A DNA stretch of 64,000 nt from Neisseria perflava (GTDB lineage: Bacteria; Pseudomonadota; Gammaproteobacteria; Burkholderiales; Neisseriaceae), in NCBI RefSeq assembly GCF_002863305.2, contig NZ_CP136962.1, forward strand, positions 2,280,521 through 2,344,520. The letters run 5' to 3'. Below are positions 1-9,628 of the stretch, piece after piece (position 1 is the stretch's first letter; each line of letters starts with the position of its first letter). The translations under genes and the position numbers were made by a program. The notes under the pieces are model-generated. The model was not told where the DNA came from, made no database searches, and saw nothing but the letters and a program-made list of their open reading frames with translations.

Positions 1-43
1 CAAGGTTTGCACTAATTTCGTTTTGAAACGAGCTTATTGATAC

Positions 44-73
44 AGGCCGTCTGAAAACCCTTCAGACGGCCTT
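44..73. terminator. Inverted DUS pair, probable terminator
   Basis: Two head-to-head uptake sequences (AGGCCGTCTGAA and its complement) separated by a few bases form a stem followed by a short T-containing stretch. It probably ends a gene lying left of the window. Bases 74-219 hold no gene that I can support; a TACAAT at 134-139 could be the -10 of the ccsB promoter but no good -35 is visible. Confidence 0.6.
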
Positions 74-219
74 AGCCAATATAGGCCGATAAGCCTGATT
101 GTTTTTTTCAAATAGCGACAGAAAGATTTTTACTACAATATGCAGTATTCTTCCTTTCGCATCACACGTCATTGCAGTCCGTTCTACCGATCGGGTTGCC
201 CCAAGCCGACATTTGAGAC

Positions 220-2235
220 ATGAGTAAATCTTCATCATCCGTCCCACTTATCCGTAGACCATGGTTTGCCTTTTTCAGCTCCATGCGCTTTGCCGTTGCC
301 CTGCTTAGCCTGTTGGGCGTGGCTTCGATTATCGGTACGGTCTTGCAACAAAATCAGCCACAAGTCGATTATTTGGTGAAATTCGGCCCGTTTTGGTCGC
401 AGATTTTCGGCTTTTTGGGCCTGTACGACGTGTATGCCTCGGCGTGGTTCGTTGTCATCATGATGTTTTTGGTGATTTCCACCGGATTGTGCCTGATTCG
501 CAATGTTCCGCCGTTTTTGCGCGAGATTCGTTCCTTCCGTGAAAACGCGAAGGAAAAATCACTGGCGGCAATGCGCCATTCCATCGTTTTAGACGGACAG
601 GTAACGCCCGAAGTTGCGCAACGTTATTTGGAAGTGCAGGGCTATGGCTGCAAAACCGTTACGCGTGAAGACGGTTCGGTTTTGGTGGCGGCGAAAAAAG
701 GTGCGATGAACAAATGGGGCTATATCTTTGCCCATGCCGCGCTGATTGTAATTTGTTTGGGCGGTTTGATAGACAGCAATATCCTGCTGAAAATCGGCAT
801 GCTCACCGGCCAAGTCGTGCCGGACAATACGGCGGTTTACGCCAAAGACTTTAAGCCCGAAAGCGTGTTGGGCGCATCCAATTTGTCGTTTAGGGGCAAT
901 GTCAATATTTCGGAAGGGCAGAGCGCGGACGTAGTGTTTCTGAATGCGGATAACGGCATGCTGGTGCAAGATTTGCCGTTTTCGGTCAAATTAAAGAAAT
1001 TCCATATCGACTTTTACGATACCGGTATGCCGCGCGATTTCGCCAGCGACTTGGAAGTCACGGACAAGGCGACCGGCAAAGTCAGCGAACACACCATCCG
1101 CGTCAACCATCCTTTGACGCTGCATGGTATTACGGTTTATCAGGCAAGTTTCGCCGACGGCGGCTCGGACTTGACGTTTAAAGCGTGGAATCTGGCCGAT
1201 GCCGACCGCACTCCGGTCAAACTCAAAGCGACTTCCATGCGCGAGTTTCCGCTGGATTTGGACAAGGCTTCTTATAAACTGGAATTCGACCAGTTTACTT
1301 CGATGAACGTCGAAGACATGAGCGAGCCGTCTGAAAAAGAGCAAAATCTGAAATCCGCCATCAATGATGTTCGCTCCGTCCGTCAAGAAGGCAAAAAATA
1401 CACCAATATCGGTCCGTCTATCGTTTACCGCATCCGCGACAAAGCAGGGCAGGCGGTCGAATATAAAAACTATATGTTGCCGCTGAAACAAGATGAAGAC
1501 TATTTCTTCATTACCGGCACGCGCAGCGGCTTGGCGCAGCAATACCGTTGGTTGCGCATTCCGATGGATAAAAACGGCCAAATCGACACCTTTATGGCTT
1601 TGCGCCAATATCTGAAAAACGATACGGCACGCCGTAAAACCGTTGCCAATGCCGTTAAAGACGCGCCTGCCGAAATCCGTGAGCAATTCATGGCGGCGGC
1701 GGAAAATACCTTGTCGATTTTTGCCAAAGGCGGCTATTTGGCTTTGGACGAATTTGTTACCACCAATATTCCGAAAGATCAGCAGGAAAAAATGCAGGGC
1801 TATTTCTACGAGATGCTCTATGGCGTGATGAATGCCGCTTTGGAAGACACGATCAGTACATACAACCTGCCGGCTTGGCCGCAAGATGAAAAACGCAACC
1901 GCTTCCTGCTGCATGCAATGGACGCGTACACCGGTTTGACCGAGTATCCTGCGCCGATGTTGCTGCAATTGGACGGCTATTCCGAAGTGCGCTCTTCCGG
2001 ATTGCAGATGACCCGTTCGCCGGGCGCATTCTTGGTATATCTGGGTTCGGTATTGCTGGTGTTGGGCACGGTGTTTATGTTCTATATCCGTGAAAAACGT
2101 GCTTGGCTGCTGTTTTCAGACGGCCGTATCCGTTTTGCCATGTCTTCCAGCCGCAACGAACGCGACTTGCAGAAAGAATTTCCGCAACACACACGGCAAT
2201 TGCAGCAGCTTGCCAAGGATTTGAACCATGAATAA
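220..2235 (+). CDS. ccsB: Cytochrome c biogenesis protein CcsB/ResB
   Basis: ResB-type subunit (671 aa) of the System II cytochrome c maturation complex. It works with CcsA in the inner membrane to bring reduced apocytochrome and haem together in the periplasm. The sequence shows the family layout: three hydrophobic segments in the first 200 residues (the first around RFAVALLSLLGVASIIG), a long periplasmic domain, and one last membrane segment near residue 610 (GAFLVYLGSVLLVLGTVF) followed by a short basic cytoplasmic tail. The start is the first ATG in frame, giving the family-typical MSKSS N-terminus. It overlaps ccsA by 8 bp, so the two are translated together. Confidence 0.95.
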   Translation: MSKSSSSVPLIRRPWFAFFSSMRFAVALLSLLGVASIIGTVLQQNQPQVDYLVKFGPFWSQIFGFLGLYDVYASAWFVVIMMFLVISTGLCLIRNVPPFLREIRSFRENAKEKSLAAMRHSIVLDGQVTPEVAQRYLEVQGYGCKTVTREDGSVLVAAKKGAMNKWGYIFAHAALIVICLGGLIDSNILLKIGMLTGQVVPDNTAVYAKDFKPESVLGASNLSFRGNVNISEGQSADVVFLNADNGMLVQDLPFSVKLKKFHIDFYDTGMPRDFASDLEVTDKATGKVSEHTIRVNHPLTLHGITVYQASFADGGSDLTFKAWNLADADRTPVKLKATSMREFPLDLDKASYKLEFDQFTSMNVEDMSEPSEKEQNLKSAINDVRSVRQEGKKYTNIGPSIVYRIRDKAGQAVEYKNYMLPLKQDEDYFFITGTRSGLAQQYRWLRIPMDKNGQIDTFMALRQYLKNDTARRKTVANAVKDAPAEIREQFMAAAENTLSIFAKGGYLALDEFVTTNIPKDQQEKMQGYFYEMLYGVMNAALEDTISTYNLPAWPQDEKRNRFLLHAMDAYTGLTEYPAPMLLQLDGYSEVRSSGLQMTRSPGAFLVYLGSVLLVLGTVFMFYIREKRAWLLFSDGRIRFAMSSSRNERDLQKEFPQHTRQLQQLAKDLNHE

Positions 2236-3415
2236 CAAACATCAGGCCTTGCCCGAGCATGAGCTTCTGACACACAAATCATTTATCCGAAACCTCAACC
2301 TCTTCGACTGGGCATTCGCGCTGCTGATTGCAGTCGGCGCGTTTATTGCCCAAACCCAGGCCGGTTTGCACATGGACATCTACGAAATGGTGATTTTGTG
2401 GGCGAGTGCCGGTATTGCTGTTTTTCTAGGTTGGTTTTTCAAACCGATGCGCTGGTTTATCCCTGTGGGCGTATGCTTGGCGTATTTGGCCGTTGATTTG
2501 TATGGCGGCGACATCAAACGCGCAGACGGCTTCCTGCTCAAATACCTGTTAAGCAGCCAGTCGGCGATTATGTGGCAATGCGCGTTTGTGTTCTTTGCCT
2601 TGTTTGCCTATATCGTCGGCGCGATGGCAGCGGTGCGCAAGAATGTGCCGTCCAATACGCTTTTGGGCATGGGTACCGTGTTTGCGTGGGTTTCCGCGAT
2701 GGCGGGCTTTGTCGGTTTGCTGGTGCGTTGGCATGAAAGCTATCTGCTGCGTCCCGATGCCGGCCATATTCCGGTCTCCAACCTTTACGAAGTATTCATC
2801 TTGTTCTTGGTCATTACGGCGCTGATGTACCTCTATTACGAAGGCCGTTTTGCCGTACAAAAACTGGGTGGCTTTGTCTTCAGCTTTATGGCGATTGTGG
2901 TCGGATTTGTCTTGTGGTACAGCGTTTCACGCGAGGCTCATGCCATTCAGCCGCTGATTCCGGCTTTGCAGTCTTGGTGGATGAAAATCCACGTTCCGGC
3001 CAACTTTATCGGCTACGGTGCATTCTGTATTGCCGCCATGCTGGGTATTGCCGAACTGCTGGCACTCCGAAAAGAAGATGCGGGCAAAAAATCATGGCTG
3101 CCGCACTCGCAAGTCATTGAAGAAGTCATGTACAAAGCGATTGCCGTCGGTTTCCTGTTCTTCACAATTGCCACCATTCTCGGCGCATTGTGGGCAGCCG
3201 ATGCGTGGGGCCGCTATTGGAGCTGGGACCCGAAAGAAACTTGGGCATTCATCGTTTGGCTGAATTACGCTATCTGGTTGCATTTGCGGCTGGTGGCAGG
3301 CTGGCGCGGCAAAGTGTTGGCTTGGTGGGCGGTCATCGGCTTGATCATTACCGCCTTTGCCTTTATCGGCGTGAATATGTTCTTGAGCGGCCTGCACTCT
3401 TACGGCACTTTGTAA
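2228..3415 (+). CDS. ccsA: Cytochrome c biogenesis protein CcsA (haem handling)
   Basis: Polytopic inner-membrane partner of CcsB (395 aa). Members of this family carry haem across the membrane and present it to apocytochrome c. The tryptophan-rich WWD signature is clear near residues 325-340 (WGRYWSWDPKETWAF), with conserved histidines in flanking membrane segments, and about eight hydrophobic helices can be traced. Its start codon lies inside the end of ccsB. A DUS follows the stop, and the next gene, tsaD, begins 100 bp later in the same direction, so read-through is possible. Confidence 0.95.
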   Translation: MNNKHQALPEHELLTHKSFIRNLNLFDWAFALLIAVGAFIAQTQAGLHMDIYEMVILWASAGIAVFLGWFFKPMRWFIPVGVCLAYLAVDLYGGDIKRADGFLLKYLLSSQSAIMWQCAFVFFALFAYIVGAMAAVRKNVPSNTLLGMGTVFAWVSAMAGFVGLLVRWHESYLLRPDAGHIPVSNLYEVFILFLVITALMYLYYEGRFAVQKLGGFVFSFMAIVVGFVLWYSVSREAHAIQPLIPALQSWWMKIHVPANFIGYGAFCIAAMLGIAELLALRKEDAGKKSWLPHSQVIEEVMYKAIAVGFLFFTIATILGALWAADAWGRYWSWDPKETWAFIVWLNYAIWLHLRLVAGWRGKVLAWWAVIGLIITAFAFIGVNMFLSGLHSYGTL

Positions 3416-3514
3416 GCAGCTTATCCCGCACTTTATTTCAGACGGCCTTTTTCCGTTTTCGGGGAAAACGCCGTCTTAATCGTTTTTAATCATTTTTTCA
3501 GACGGCCTCAAACC

Positions 3515-4585
3515 ATGTTGGTATTAGGAATTGAATCATCTTGCGACGAAACCGGCGTTGCGCTCTACGATACCGAGCGCGGCCTGTTGGCGCATCATTT
3601 GCACACACAAATGGCGATGCACGCCGAATACGGCGGCGTTGTCCCCGAGTTGGCCAGCCGCGACCATATCCGCCGTGTCGTGCCGTTGACGCAAGGTTGC
3701 TTGAAGGAAGCAGGCGTAGGCTATGCCGACATTGACGCGGTTGCCTTTACGCAAGGCCCGGGTTTGGGCGGCGCATTACTGGCCGGTTCAGGCTTTGCCA
3801 ACGCCTTGGCATTTGCCATCGGCAAGCCCGTTATCCCCGTTCACCATCTTGAAGGCCATTTGCTCTCTCCCTTGTTGGCAGACGACAAGCCTGAATTTCC
3901 ATTTGTCGCTTTGCTGGTGTCGGGCGGACATACGCAATTTATGGCTGTACGCGGTATCGGCGATTACACCTTGCTGGGTGAAAGTGTGGATGATGCGGCA
4001 GGCGAAGCGTTTGATAAAACGGCCAAGCTTTTGGGCCTGCCTTACCCCGGCGGTGCCAAATTATCCGAGCTGGCCAAACTCGGCACGCCTGATGCTTTCA
4101 CATTCCCACGCCCCATGCTCCATTCGCACGATTTGCAGATGAGCTTTTCCGGTTTGAAAACCGCCGTTTTGACAGATGTCGAAAAAGTCCGCGCCGAAAC
4201 CGGCAGCGATGAAATTCCCGAACAGACGCGCAACGATATTTGCCGCTCTTTCCAAGATGCGGTGGTTGACGTATTGGCGGCCAAAGCCAAAAAAGCGTTG
4301 TTGGATACCGGCTTCAGAACTTTGGTGGTTGCCGGCGGCGTGGGTGCAAACTGGAAACTGCGTGATGAATTTTCGCGCTTAACCGTCAAAATGCCGTCTG
4401 AAAAAGGCAAATCCAAACCGCAGGAAGAAAAAATCAACGTCTATTTCCCACCGATGGCATATTGCACTGATAACGGCGCAATGATTGCCTTTGCCGGCGC
4501 GATGCGACTTGCCGAGCGTCAGGCTGTCGGTGCATTCAATGTCAAGCCGCGCTGGCCGCTGTCGGATATTGTGAAGCAGGGTTGA
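3515..4585 (+). CDS. tsaD: tRNA N6-adenosine threonylcarbamoyltransferase TsaD
   Basis: Transfers the threonylcarbamoyl group to A37 of tRNAs that read ANN codons (t6A), acting in the cytoplasm with TsaB and TsaE. The 356 aa protein starts with the ASKHA-fold motif GIESSCDET, has the metal-binding HLEGH around residue 113, and VSGGHTQ and AGGVGAN further on. The ATG sits only 5 bp behind a complete uptake sequence (3498-3509) and I see no normal Shine-Dalgarno, so the DUS occupies the usual ribosome-binding position. An AT-dialect DUS lies inside the gene (4391-4402). Confidence 0.96.
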   Translation: MLVLGIESSCDETGVALYDTERGLLAHHLHTQMAMHAEYGGVVPELASRDHIRRVVPLTQGCLKEAGVGYADIDAVAFTQGPGLGGALLAGSGFANALAFAIGKPVIPVHHLEGHLLSPLLADDKPEFPFVALLVSGGHTQFMAVRGIGDYTLLGESVDDAAGEAFDKTAKLLGLPYPGGAKLSELAKLGTPDAFTFPRPMLHSHDLQMSFSGLKTAVLTDVEKVRAETGSDEIPEQTRNDICRSFQDAVVDVLAAKAKKALLDTGFRTLVVAGGVGANWKLRDEFSRLTVKMPSEKGKSKPQEEKINVYFPPMAYCTDNGAMIAFAGAMRLAERQAVGAFNVKPRWPLSDIVKQG

Positions 4586-4612
4586 TGCATTAGACTGCTT
4601 CGATGCAATGAA

Positions 4613-4652
4613 AGGCCGTCTGAAAACCCGAAGACAGGGTTTTCAGACGGCC
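4613..4652 (+). terminator. Inverted DUS pair after tsaD
   Basis: Stem AGGCCGTCTGAAAACCC with its complement and an 8-base loop. The stem is extended beyond the two uptake sequences, as expected of a real terminator for tsaD. Confidence 0.75.
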
Positions 4653-4722
4653 GTTTAATGAAACGGATGTTTGCGGTAAAACTTCATTCAAAAAGATGAG
4701 TAATTTTTTCATCCGTTTTTTC

Positions 4723-4728
4723 TACAAT
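4723..4728 (+). promoter_or_regulatory. Possible -10 box for the RarD-like gene
   Basis: TACAAT 35 bp upstream of the chosen ATG, in an AT-rich stretch between the tsaD terminator and the gene. No convincing -35 hexamer at 16-18 bp spacing. Confidence 0.3.
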
Positions 4729-4762
4729 ATTAACGTTGATTGATTGCAAAAGGCCGTCTGAA

Positions 4763-5665
4763 ATGACGAATTTATCCAAAGGTTTGCTGGCTGCGATAGC
4801 GTCCAATTTGTTGTTTTCCATGCTGTTTCTGTACGGTATGTGGATGCGGCCGATGACGGGGACGGAGGTGTTTGCCTGGCGCATGGTCGCCATGCTGTCG
4901 GCTTTGTGCGTGCTGATGACGATGGTCAACGGTTGGCAGGCGGCAACGCGTTTTGCTTATGGCGTCGGCCGGGATTGGAAACGATGGCTGCTGATTGTAT
5001 TGCCGACGCCGATATTTGCCAGCCAGTTGTGGCTGTTTGTCTGGGGGCCGGTCAACGGGGAAGGGGTAAACATCGCCATGGGTTATTTCCTGTTTCCTTT
5101 GGCGATGATGCTGGGTGGACGGATTTGGTTTAAAGAGCGTTTGAACCGGTTGCAGAGGGTGGCGGTAATCTTGGCGTGTGCAGGCGTGGCATGTGAATTG
5201 GTGCGGTCGGGCGCGTTTTCGTGGACGACGGTATGGGTGTTCGGTACTTATCCGTTTTATTATCTGCTGCGCCGAAAACTGGGCGTGCCTTCTTTAATCG
5301 GTCTGACCTTTGATTTAATGATGATTACGCCGTTTGCATTGGCGTATATTATATTTGCAACGGATACGCCGGCGATGATTGCGGCCAAACCAGTTTTAAT
5401 TTTCTTTATTGTGTTGCTGGGTTTTAATAGTGCAATATCTATGCATTTGAATTTGAAGGCAAATCAGTTGCTGCCGGTGGCGGTGTTCGGCATGTTGAGC
5501 TATTTGGAGCCTGTATTGCTTTTTATTGTGTCGATTGTATGGCTGGGCGAGCCGGTGCAAAAAGGCGCATTGATCGGCTATGGCCTGATTTGGTCGGGTT
5601 TGTGCGTGATGATTGTCAATGGCTTGTTGGGAATGAAGAAAGAAAAGAAATTGGCTAAAGCTTGA
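4763..5665 (+). CDS. rarD: EamA-family permease, RarD type
   Basis: About 300 aa with ten hydrophobic segments in two EamA repeats, matching the RarD branch of the drug/metabolite transporter superfamily. Substrate unknown; RarD of other bacteria is likewise uncharacterised. The reading frame opens earlier (4736), but those nine codons encode uptake-sequence residues, so I take the ATG at 4763 (MTNLSKGLL). That ATG directly abuts a DUS at 4751-4762, leaving no Shine-Dalgarno. Single-gene unit between two DUS hairpins. Confidence 0.85.
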   Translation: MTNLSKGLLAAIASNLLFSMLFLYGMWMRPMTGTEVFAWRMVAMLSALCVLMTMVNGWQAATRFAYGVGRDWKRWLLIVLPTPIFASQLWLFVWGPVNGEGVNIAMGYFLFPLAMMLGGRIWFKERLNRLQRVAVILACAGVACELVRSGAFSWTTVWVFGTYPFYYLLRRKLGVPSLIGLTFDLMMITPFALAYIIFATDTPAMIAAKPVLIFFIVLLGFNSAISMHLNLKANQLLPVAVFGMLSYLEPVLLFIVSIVWLGEPVQKGALIGYGLIWSGLCVMIVNGLLGMKKEKKLAKA

Positions 5666-5675
5666 TTGATGGATT

Positions 5676-5720
5676 AAGGCCGTCTGAAAAATGGGTTGAT
5701 CAATATTTTCAGACGGCCTT
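5676..5720 (+). terminator. Inverted DUS pair after rarD
   Basis: Two complementary uptake sequences about 20 bases apart, 10 bp beyond the rarD stop. Confidence 0.65.
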
Positions 5721-5727
5721 GAATATT

Positions 5728-5756
5728 AAAAGGGACGTATCCGATACGTCCCTTTT
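5728..5756. terminator. Bidirectional hairpin between rarD and murU
   Basis: Perfect stem AAAAGGGACGTATC / GATACGTCCCTTTT with T-rich ends on both strands. It is not made of DUS and can terminate murU (minus) as well as back up the rarD terminator. Confidence 0.75.
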
Positions 5757-5759
5757 GTT

Positions 5760-6542
<783 letters not shown>

Positions 6543-7043
6543 TTATGCCAAAGATTTGAATTGCCTACGGAAATACAGCAATGCCGGCGCTTGCGTATCG
6601 GTATTGCGGATTTCGTTGATCTGAACGAAAAAGACGTAATGCGTGCCGATTTCGCGTTGATCGACAATGCTGCCGTGCAGGTGCGCCAGCGCGCCTTCGA
6701 CTTCTAGCTGTCCGGTTTGTCCTCTATGCCAAATATGGTATTCAAAGCGTTCTTCGGGCGAGAGGTCGGTCAGTCCGGCAAAGTGTTCGGCGACATCCTG
6801 CTGGCTGTCGTTGAGTGTGTTGATACACAGATCACGGTTACCTTGCAGGATGGGAATAATGGCGGATTGGCGGTTGATGCACAGCATGACTGTCGGCGGT
6901 TCGTCGGTAACGGCAGTTACGGCAGTCATAGTAATGCCATAGCGTCCCGCTTCGCCGTCTGTCGTGATAACGTGCACACCGGCGGCACAGGAGGCCATGG
7001 CATCTCGAAATGGTCTCTTGAGTGTGTGTGTTGAATCTGTCAT
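6543..7043 (-). CDS. Flavin reductase, HpaC-like
   Basis: 166 aa protein of the flavin-reductase-like split-barrel family: early FRDAMASCAAGVHVITT, then GITMTAVTAVTDEPPTVMLCIN, the FMN-binding segment. Family members reduce FMN/FAD with NAD(P)H and feed a monooxygenase, as HpaC does for 4-hydroxyphenylacetate hydroxylase. It lies 10 bp behind nadR in the same operon. NadR of meningococcus is released from DNA by 4-hydroxyphenylacetate, so the pairing makes sense, yet I see no monooxygenase large subunit in this window. Confidence 0.8.
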   Translation of the reverse strand: MTDSTHTLKRPFRDAMASCAAGVHVITTDGEAGRYGITMTAVTAVTDEPPTVMLCINRQSAIIPILQGNRDLCINTLNDSQQDVAEHFAGLTDLSPEERFEYHIWHRGQTGQLEVEGALAHLHGSIVDQREIGTHYVFFVQINEIRNTDTQAPALLYFRRQFKSLA

Positions 7044-7053
7044 CCGGCTCGCT

Positions 7054-7491
7054 TTATTTTAATGCCTGTTCGATTTTTGCCAGCTCTGCCAAGAGTTCTT
7101 TGAGTTGTGCCATTTTTTCTTTGGTAAGGACTTTTTCAATTGCGTCATAGCGCTCGTCAACCAATGCGCCGGTGGACTCATAGAGTTTCTCGCCTTCGGG
7201 CGTCAGTTTCAGATAAACGCGGCGTTGGTCGTTGGAAGGCTTCAGGCGCACGGCCAAACCTGCTTTTTCCAAGCGGGTCAGAATGCCGGTCAGGCTGGGA
7301 CGGAGGATGCAGGCCTGATTAGCCAAGTCTTGGAAGTCGAGAGTGCCGTTTTCCGCTAAGAGCCGGATGATACGCCATTGCTGGTCAGTAATATTGGCTT
7401 GGTTCAGAATAGGGCGGAATTGGGTCATCAATGCTTCCCGTGCCTGAATCAGACCGATATTGATAGATGCATGTTTAGATTGGTTGGGCAT
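7054..7491 (-). CDS. nadR: MarR-family regulator NadR/FarR
   Basis: 145 aa winged-helix repressor. The core is nearly the sequence I know for meningococcal FarR/NadR: ASINIGLIQAREALMTQF, ITDQQWRIIRLLAENG, and the DNA-contacting SNDQRRVYLKLT wing. In meningococcus it represses the adhesin gene nadA and the fatty-acid efflux pump farAB, and 4-hydroxyphenylacetate relieves it; the targets in this strain are not visible. I use the ATG at 7491, which has GGAG 8 bp upstream; the longer frame would need a TTG with no such site. Confidence 0.88.
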   Translation of the reverse strand: MPNQSKHASINIGLIQAREALMTQFRPILNQANITDQQWRIIRLLAENGTLDFQDLANQACILRPSLTGILTRLEKAGLAVRLKPSNDQRRVYLKLTPEGEKLYESTGALVDERYDAIEKVLTKEKMAQLKELLAELAKIEQALK

Positions 7492-7830
7492 TACTAAGTC
7501 TCCGGTGTTATCAAAAATCAAACCGTTGAAGCGTGAGGTAGATTGATAAAGGCGAATATTGCTGTTTTAAGGCTGCCGTCGGCAGCCGGGTCATGGGAAC
7601 AAAAGCATCACTGCCACAATATTAGATGAAGATCTCTAACAGTTTGTTTTGATAATAATGTTTCCAATTGTTCTTATGGTTATATCTTAGTCTATTTTCT
7701 TTATAATCTCAACAAAATCATATGTTATCGGGAAAGAGATAGTTTATTTATTTATGAAGTGGAATAGGATAAAAATATTCGGCGAAGATGATTCTTTGGA
7801 TTTTCTATTTTTGGTGGATTTTCAATGAAT
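7492..7830. other. Intergenic region upstream of nadR
   Basis: AT-rich, no gene seen. It contains inverted heptamers TTATCAA (7508-7514) and TTGATAA (7543-7549) just ahead of nadR that could form part of an operator for autoregulation, and a small GC-rich hairpin GGCTGCC/GGCAGCC near 7571-7587. No DUS pair. Confidence 0.4.
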
Positions 7831-8340
7831 TTAGCCGAAGATGTCTGCTAAGTAAATTCTGATTTTTAAGCCGATGTAGCTAGAAAGCCCGGATGTGTGA
7901 TGAATCATTTTGCCATCTTTTAATATGATAATGGTCGGTGTGACGGCTATATTCCATTTTTGAGCCATCAGGCCGTCTGAATCATTGAAGTTTGGAAAGG
8001 ATAGATTGTTTTGTTGCATATGGTGGGCAATGTCCGCGTCGCTTCCGGAGCGCAAGGCTATGCCCAGTGTTGGGATATCGTCTTGGTGTAGTTTTTCTAT
8101 GGTTGATGATGTGTATGAACAAATACGACACCAGCTGCCCCAAAAATAAACGACGGCAACCCGATTTTGGCTGAAGGATTGGAGGGAAGTGGTTTGTCCA
8201 TCGGTTAAAGTGATGGTTTGTGCTGCCGACTGCAAGGGTTGGTCAGGCTTGCGCACCCAGTCGACAATCATGGATAAGAAGATGAAGATAATCACAGCCT
8301 GAAGCAATGATTTGGCGTAGTGGAGCAGAGTTTTCATCAT
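7831..8340 (-). CDS. Membrane-anchored thioredoxin-fold disulfide oxidoreductase
   Basis: About 169 aa: one N-terminal membrane segment (residues 10-27, rich in I, L, F), then a periplasmic TlpA/ScsD-like thioredoxin domain with the active-site WCRIC (Cys71, Cys74) and the cis-Pro segment VTPTIII. It should oxidise, reduce or isomerise disulfides of exported proteins; which, cannot be told. Start: ATG at 8340 or 8337. The frame continues to a TTG at 8397, but that lies inside the rpsI terminator. No clear ribosome binding site for either ATG. Confidence 0.75.
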   Translation of the reverse strand: MMKTLLHYAKSLLQAVIIFIFLSMIVDWVRKPDQPLQSAAQTITLTDGQTTSLQSFSQNRVAVVYFWGSWCRICSYTSSTIEKLHQDDIPTLGIALRSGSDADIAHHMQQNNLSFPNFNDSDGLMAQKWNIAVTPTIIILKDGKMIHHTSGLSSYIGLKIRIYLADIFG

Positions 8341-8375
8341 ATATTGCGGGGGATATTGGATTATCGTTTTATAAA

Positions 8376-8405
8376 TGAAAAAAGCCTTGCAGAGCAAGGC
8401 TTTTG
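8376..8405 (-). terminator. Rho-independent terminator of rplM-rpsI
   Basis: On the minus strand GCCTTGC-TCT-GCAAGGC followed by TTTTTT, 20 bp past the rpsI stop. Confidence 0.9.
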
Positions 8406-8424
8406 ATTCGATCCTAGAAACGTA

Positions 8425-8817
8425 TTAACGTTTGGAGAATTGTTTTGCGCGACGTGCTTTGCGCAAACCTGGTTTTTTACGTTCAACTTCACGAGCATCG
8501 CGAGTAACGAAGCCTGCTTGAGACAGGGCTGGTTTCAGGGCTGCATCGAAGTCGATCAGGGCGCGGGTGATACCGTGACGGATAGCGCCGGATTGACCGG
8601 TTTCGCCGCCACCGGTTACGTTAACTTTGATGTCGAAAGATTCGGCATTTTCAGTCAGAACCAGAGGTTGACGTACAACCATGCGGCTGGTTTCACGTGC
8701 GAAGAATTCGTCAACGGGGCGGCCGTTTACGATGATTTGGCCGGTACCTTTAGTCAAGAATACACGAGCCACTGAACTTTTGCGGCGGCCTGTGCCGTAG
8801 TAGTATTTACCGTTCAT
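8425..8817 (-). CDS. rpsI: 30S ribosomal protein S9
   Basis: 130 aa, family-typical length, with [15 protein letters not shown] at the start and the strongly basic C-terminal tail ending SKR, which reaches into the P site of the small subunit. It follows rplM by 12 bp, the universal rplM-rpsI operon, and a classical terminator lies just behind it. Confidence 0.98.
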   Translation of the reverse strand: MNGKYYYGTGRRKSSVARVFLTKGTGQIIVNGRPVDEFFARETSRMVVRQPLVLTENAESFDIKVNVTGGGETGQSGAIRHGITRALIDFDAALKPALSQAGFVTRDAREVERKKPGLRKARRAKQFSKR

Positions 8818-8829
8818 GTCGTGTCCTTA

Positions 8830-9261
8830 TTATTTCAGTTCCAAAACTTTAGGTTGTTGTGCAGCGTGGCCGTGTTCGGCGCCGGCGTACACTTTCAGTT
8901 TTTTGATCATGGCGTAGCCCAGAGGACCTTTAGGCAACATGCCTTTTACGGCTTGTTCCAAAGCGCGGCCTGGGAATTGCTCTTGCATTTCGCGGAAAGT
9001 ACGCTCGTAGATGCCGCCTGGGAAACCAGAGTGACGGAAGTATTTTTTGTCTTCGAATTTAGCACCAGTCACGCGCAGTTTGTCTGCGTTGATGACGATG
9101 ATGTAGTCGCCAGTATCAACGTGAGGGGTGTATTCGGGTTTGTGTTTGCCGCGCAGACGGTGTGCGACTTCGGCTGCGACACGACCCAGAACTTTGTCTT
9201 CTGCGTCAATGACGAACCATTCGCGCTTCACCTCGTGGGGTTTTGCAGAGAAGGTTTTCAT
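8830..9261 (-). CDS. rplM: 50S ribosomal protein L13
   Basis: 143 aa, full length; starts [15 protein letters not shown] and contains [15 protein letters not shown] and [11 protein letters not shown], standard L13 blocks. First gene of the rplM-rpsI operon, transcribed from the strong promoter found 34 bp upstream. Confidence 0.98.
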   Translation of the reverse strand: MKTFSAKPHEVKREWFVIDAEDKVLGRVAAEVAHRLRGKHKPEYTPHVDTGDYIIVINADKLRVTGAKFEDKKYFRHSGFPGGIYERTFREMQEQFPGRALEQAVKGMLPKGPLGYAMIKKLKVYAGAEHGHAAQQPKVLELK

Positions 9262-9294
9262 GGTTGGAATCCAGATATATATAGAAAGTTATGG

Positions 9295-9323
9295 ATTTTA
9301 AAGAGGAGATTGGTTTTTGTCAA
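9295..9323 (-). promoter_or_regulatory. Sigma-70 promoter of rplM-rpsI
   Basis: On the minus strand TTGACA (9318-9323), a 17-bp spacer and TAAAAT (9295-9300), a near-consensus promoter. The leader to the rplM ATG is short, about 30 nt. Confidence 0.8.
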
Positions 9324-9408
9324 TCTTAATTGAGTGTGTTTGATGCATGAATATGCGGTTTTTTCAGACGGCCGGAAATCTTTACGAAAGTCTTTACTTA
9401 GAAAGGGA

Positions 9409-9438
9409 AAAGCCACACCTGTCGGTATGGCTTTTTTT
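9409..9438 (-). terminator. Terminator of 6S RNA
   Basis: Minus strand: AGCCATACC-GACA-GGTGTGGCT followed by TTTT, immediately after the 3' end of the 6S RNA. Confidence 0.85.
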
Positions 9439-9440
9439 AG

Positions 9441-9620
9441 GGAATCCCCACGAGTGCCGTTTAGGCTGAATCCGCTTGAACCTTGCTGACAAGGCGGTCA
9501 CCTCGGGTAGTTTCGGGTGCGTCCGATAAACGGACACTCGCGCCCACTACAGCTCCCGGCAACCTAAAGCGAACGTATTGGTTCAAAGGAATATATGCCT
9601 TCGCGAACACCGCAGGGAAA
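9441..9620 (-). ncRNA. ssrS: 6S RNA
   Basis: About 180 nt non-coding RNA that binds sigma-70 RNA polymerase and lowers transcription in stationary phase. Support: position directly behind zapA as in many Gram-negative bacteria; 5' half with GTGTTCGCGAAGG, 3' half with AAGGTTCAAGCGGATTCAGCC and then CGGCACTCGTGGGGATTCC, blocks that match the 6S pattern; the two ends can pair (TCCCTGCG with the GTGGGGA side); and a terminator follows. End positions are approximate to about 5 nt. Confidence 0.85.
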
Positions 9621-9628
9621 AGGGGAAA

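Noticed and set aside
991..1968. 325-codon minus-strand frame opposite ccsB
   Set aside because: Antisense mirror; ccsB is complete and fits its family.
8341..8397. Longer start for the disulfide oxidoreductase (TTG at 8397)
   Set aside because: The extra codons run through the rpsI terminator hairpin and include no signal-peptide logic.
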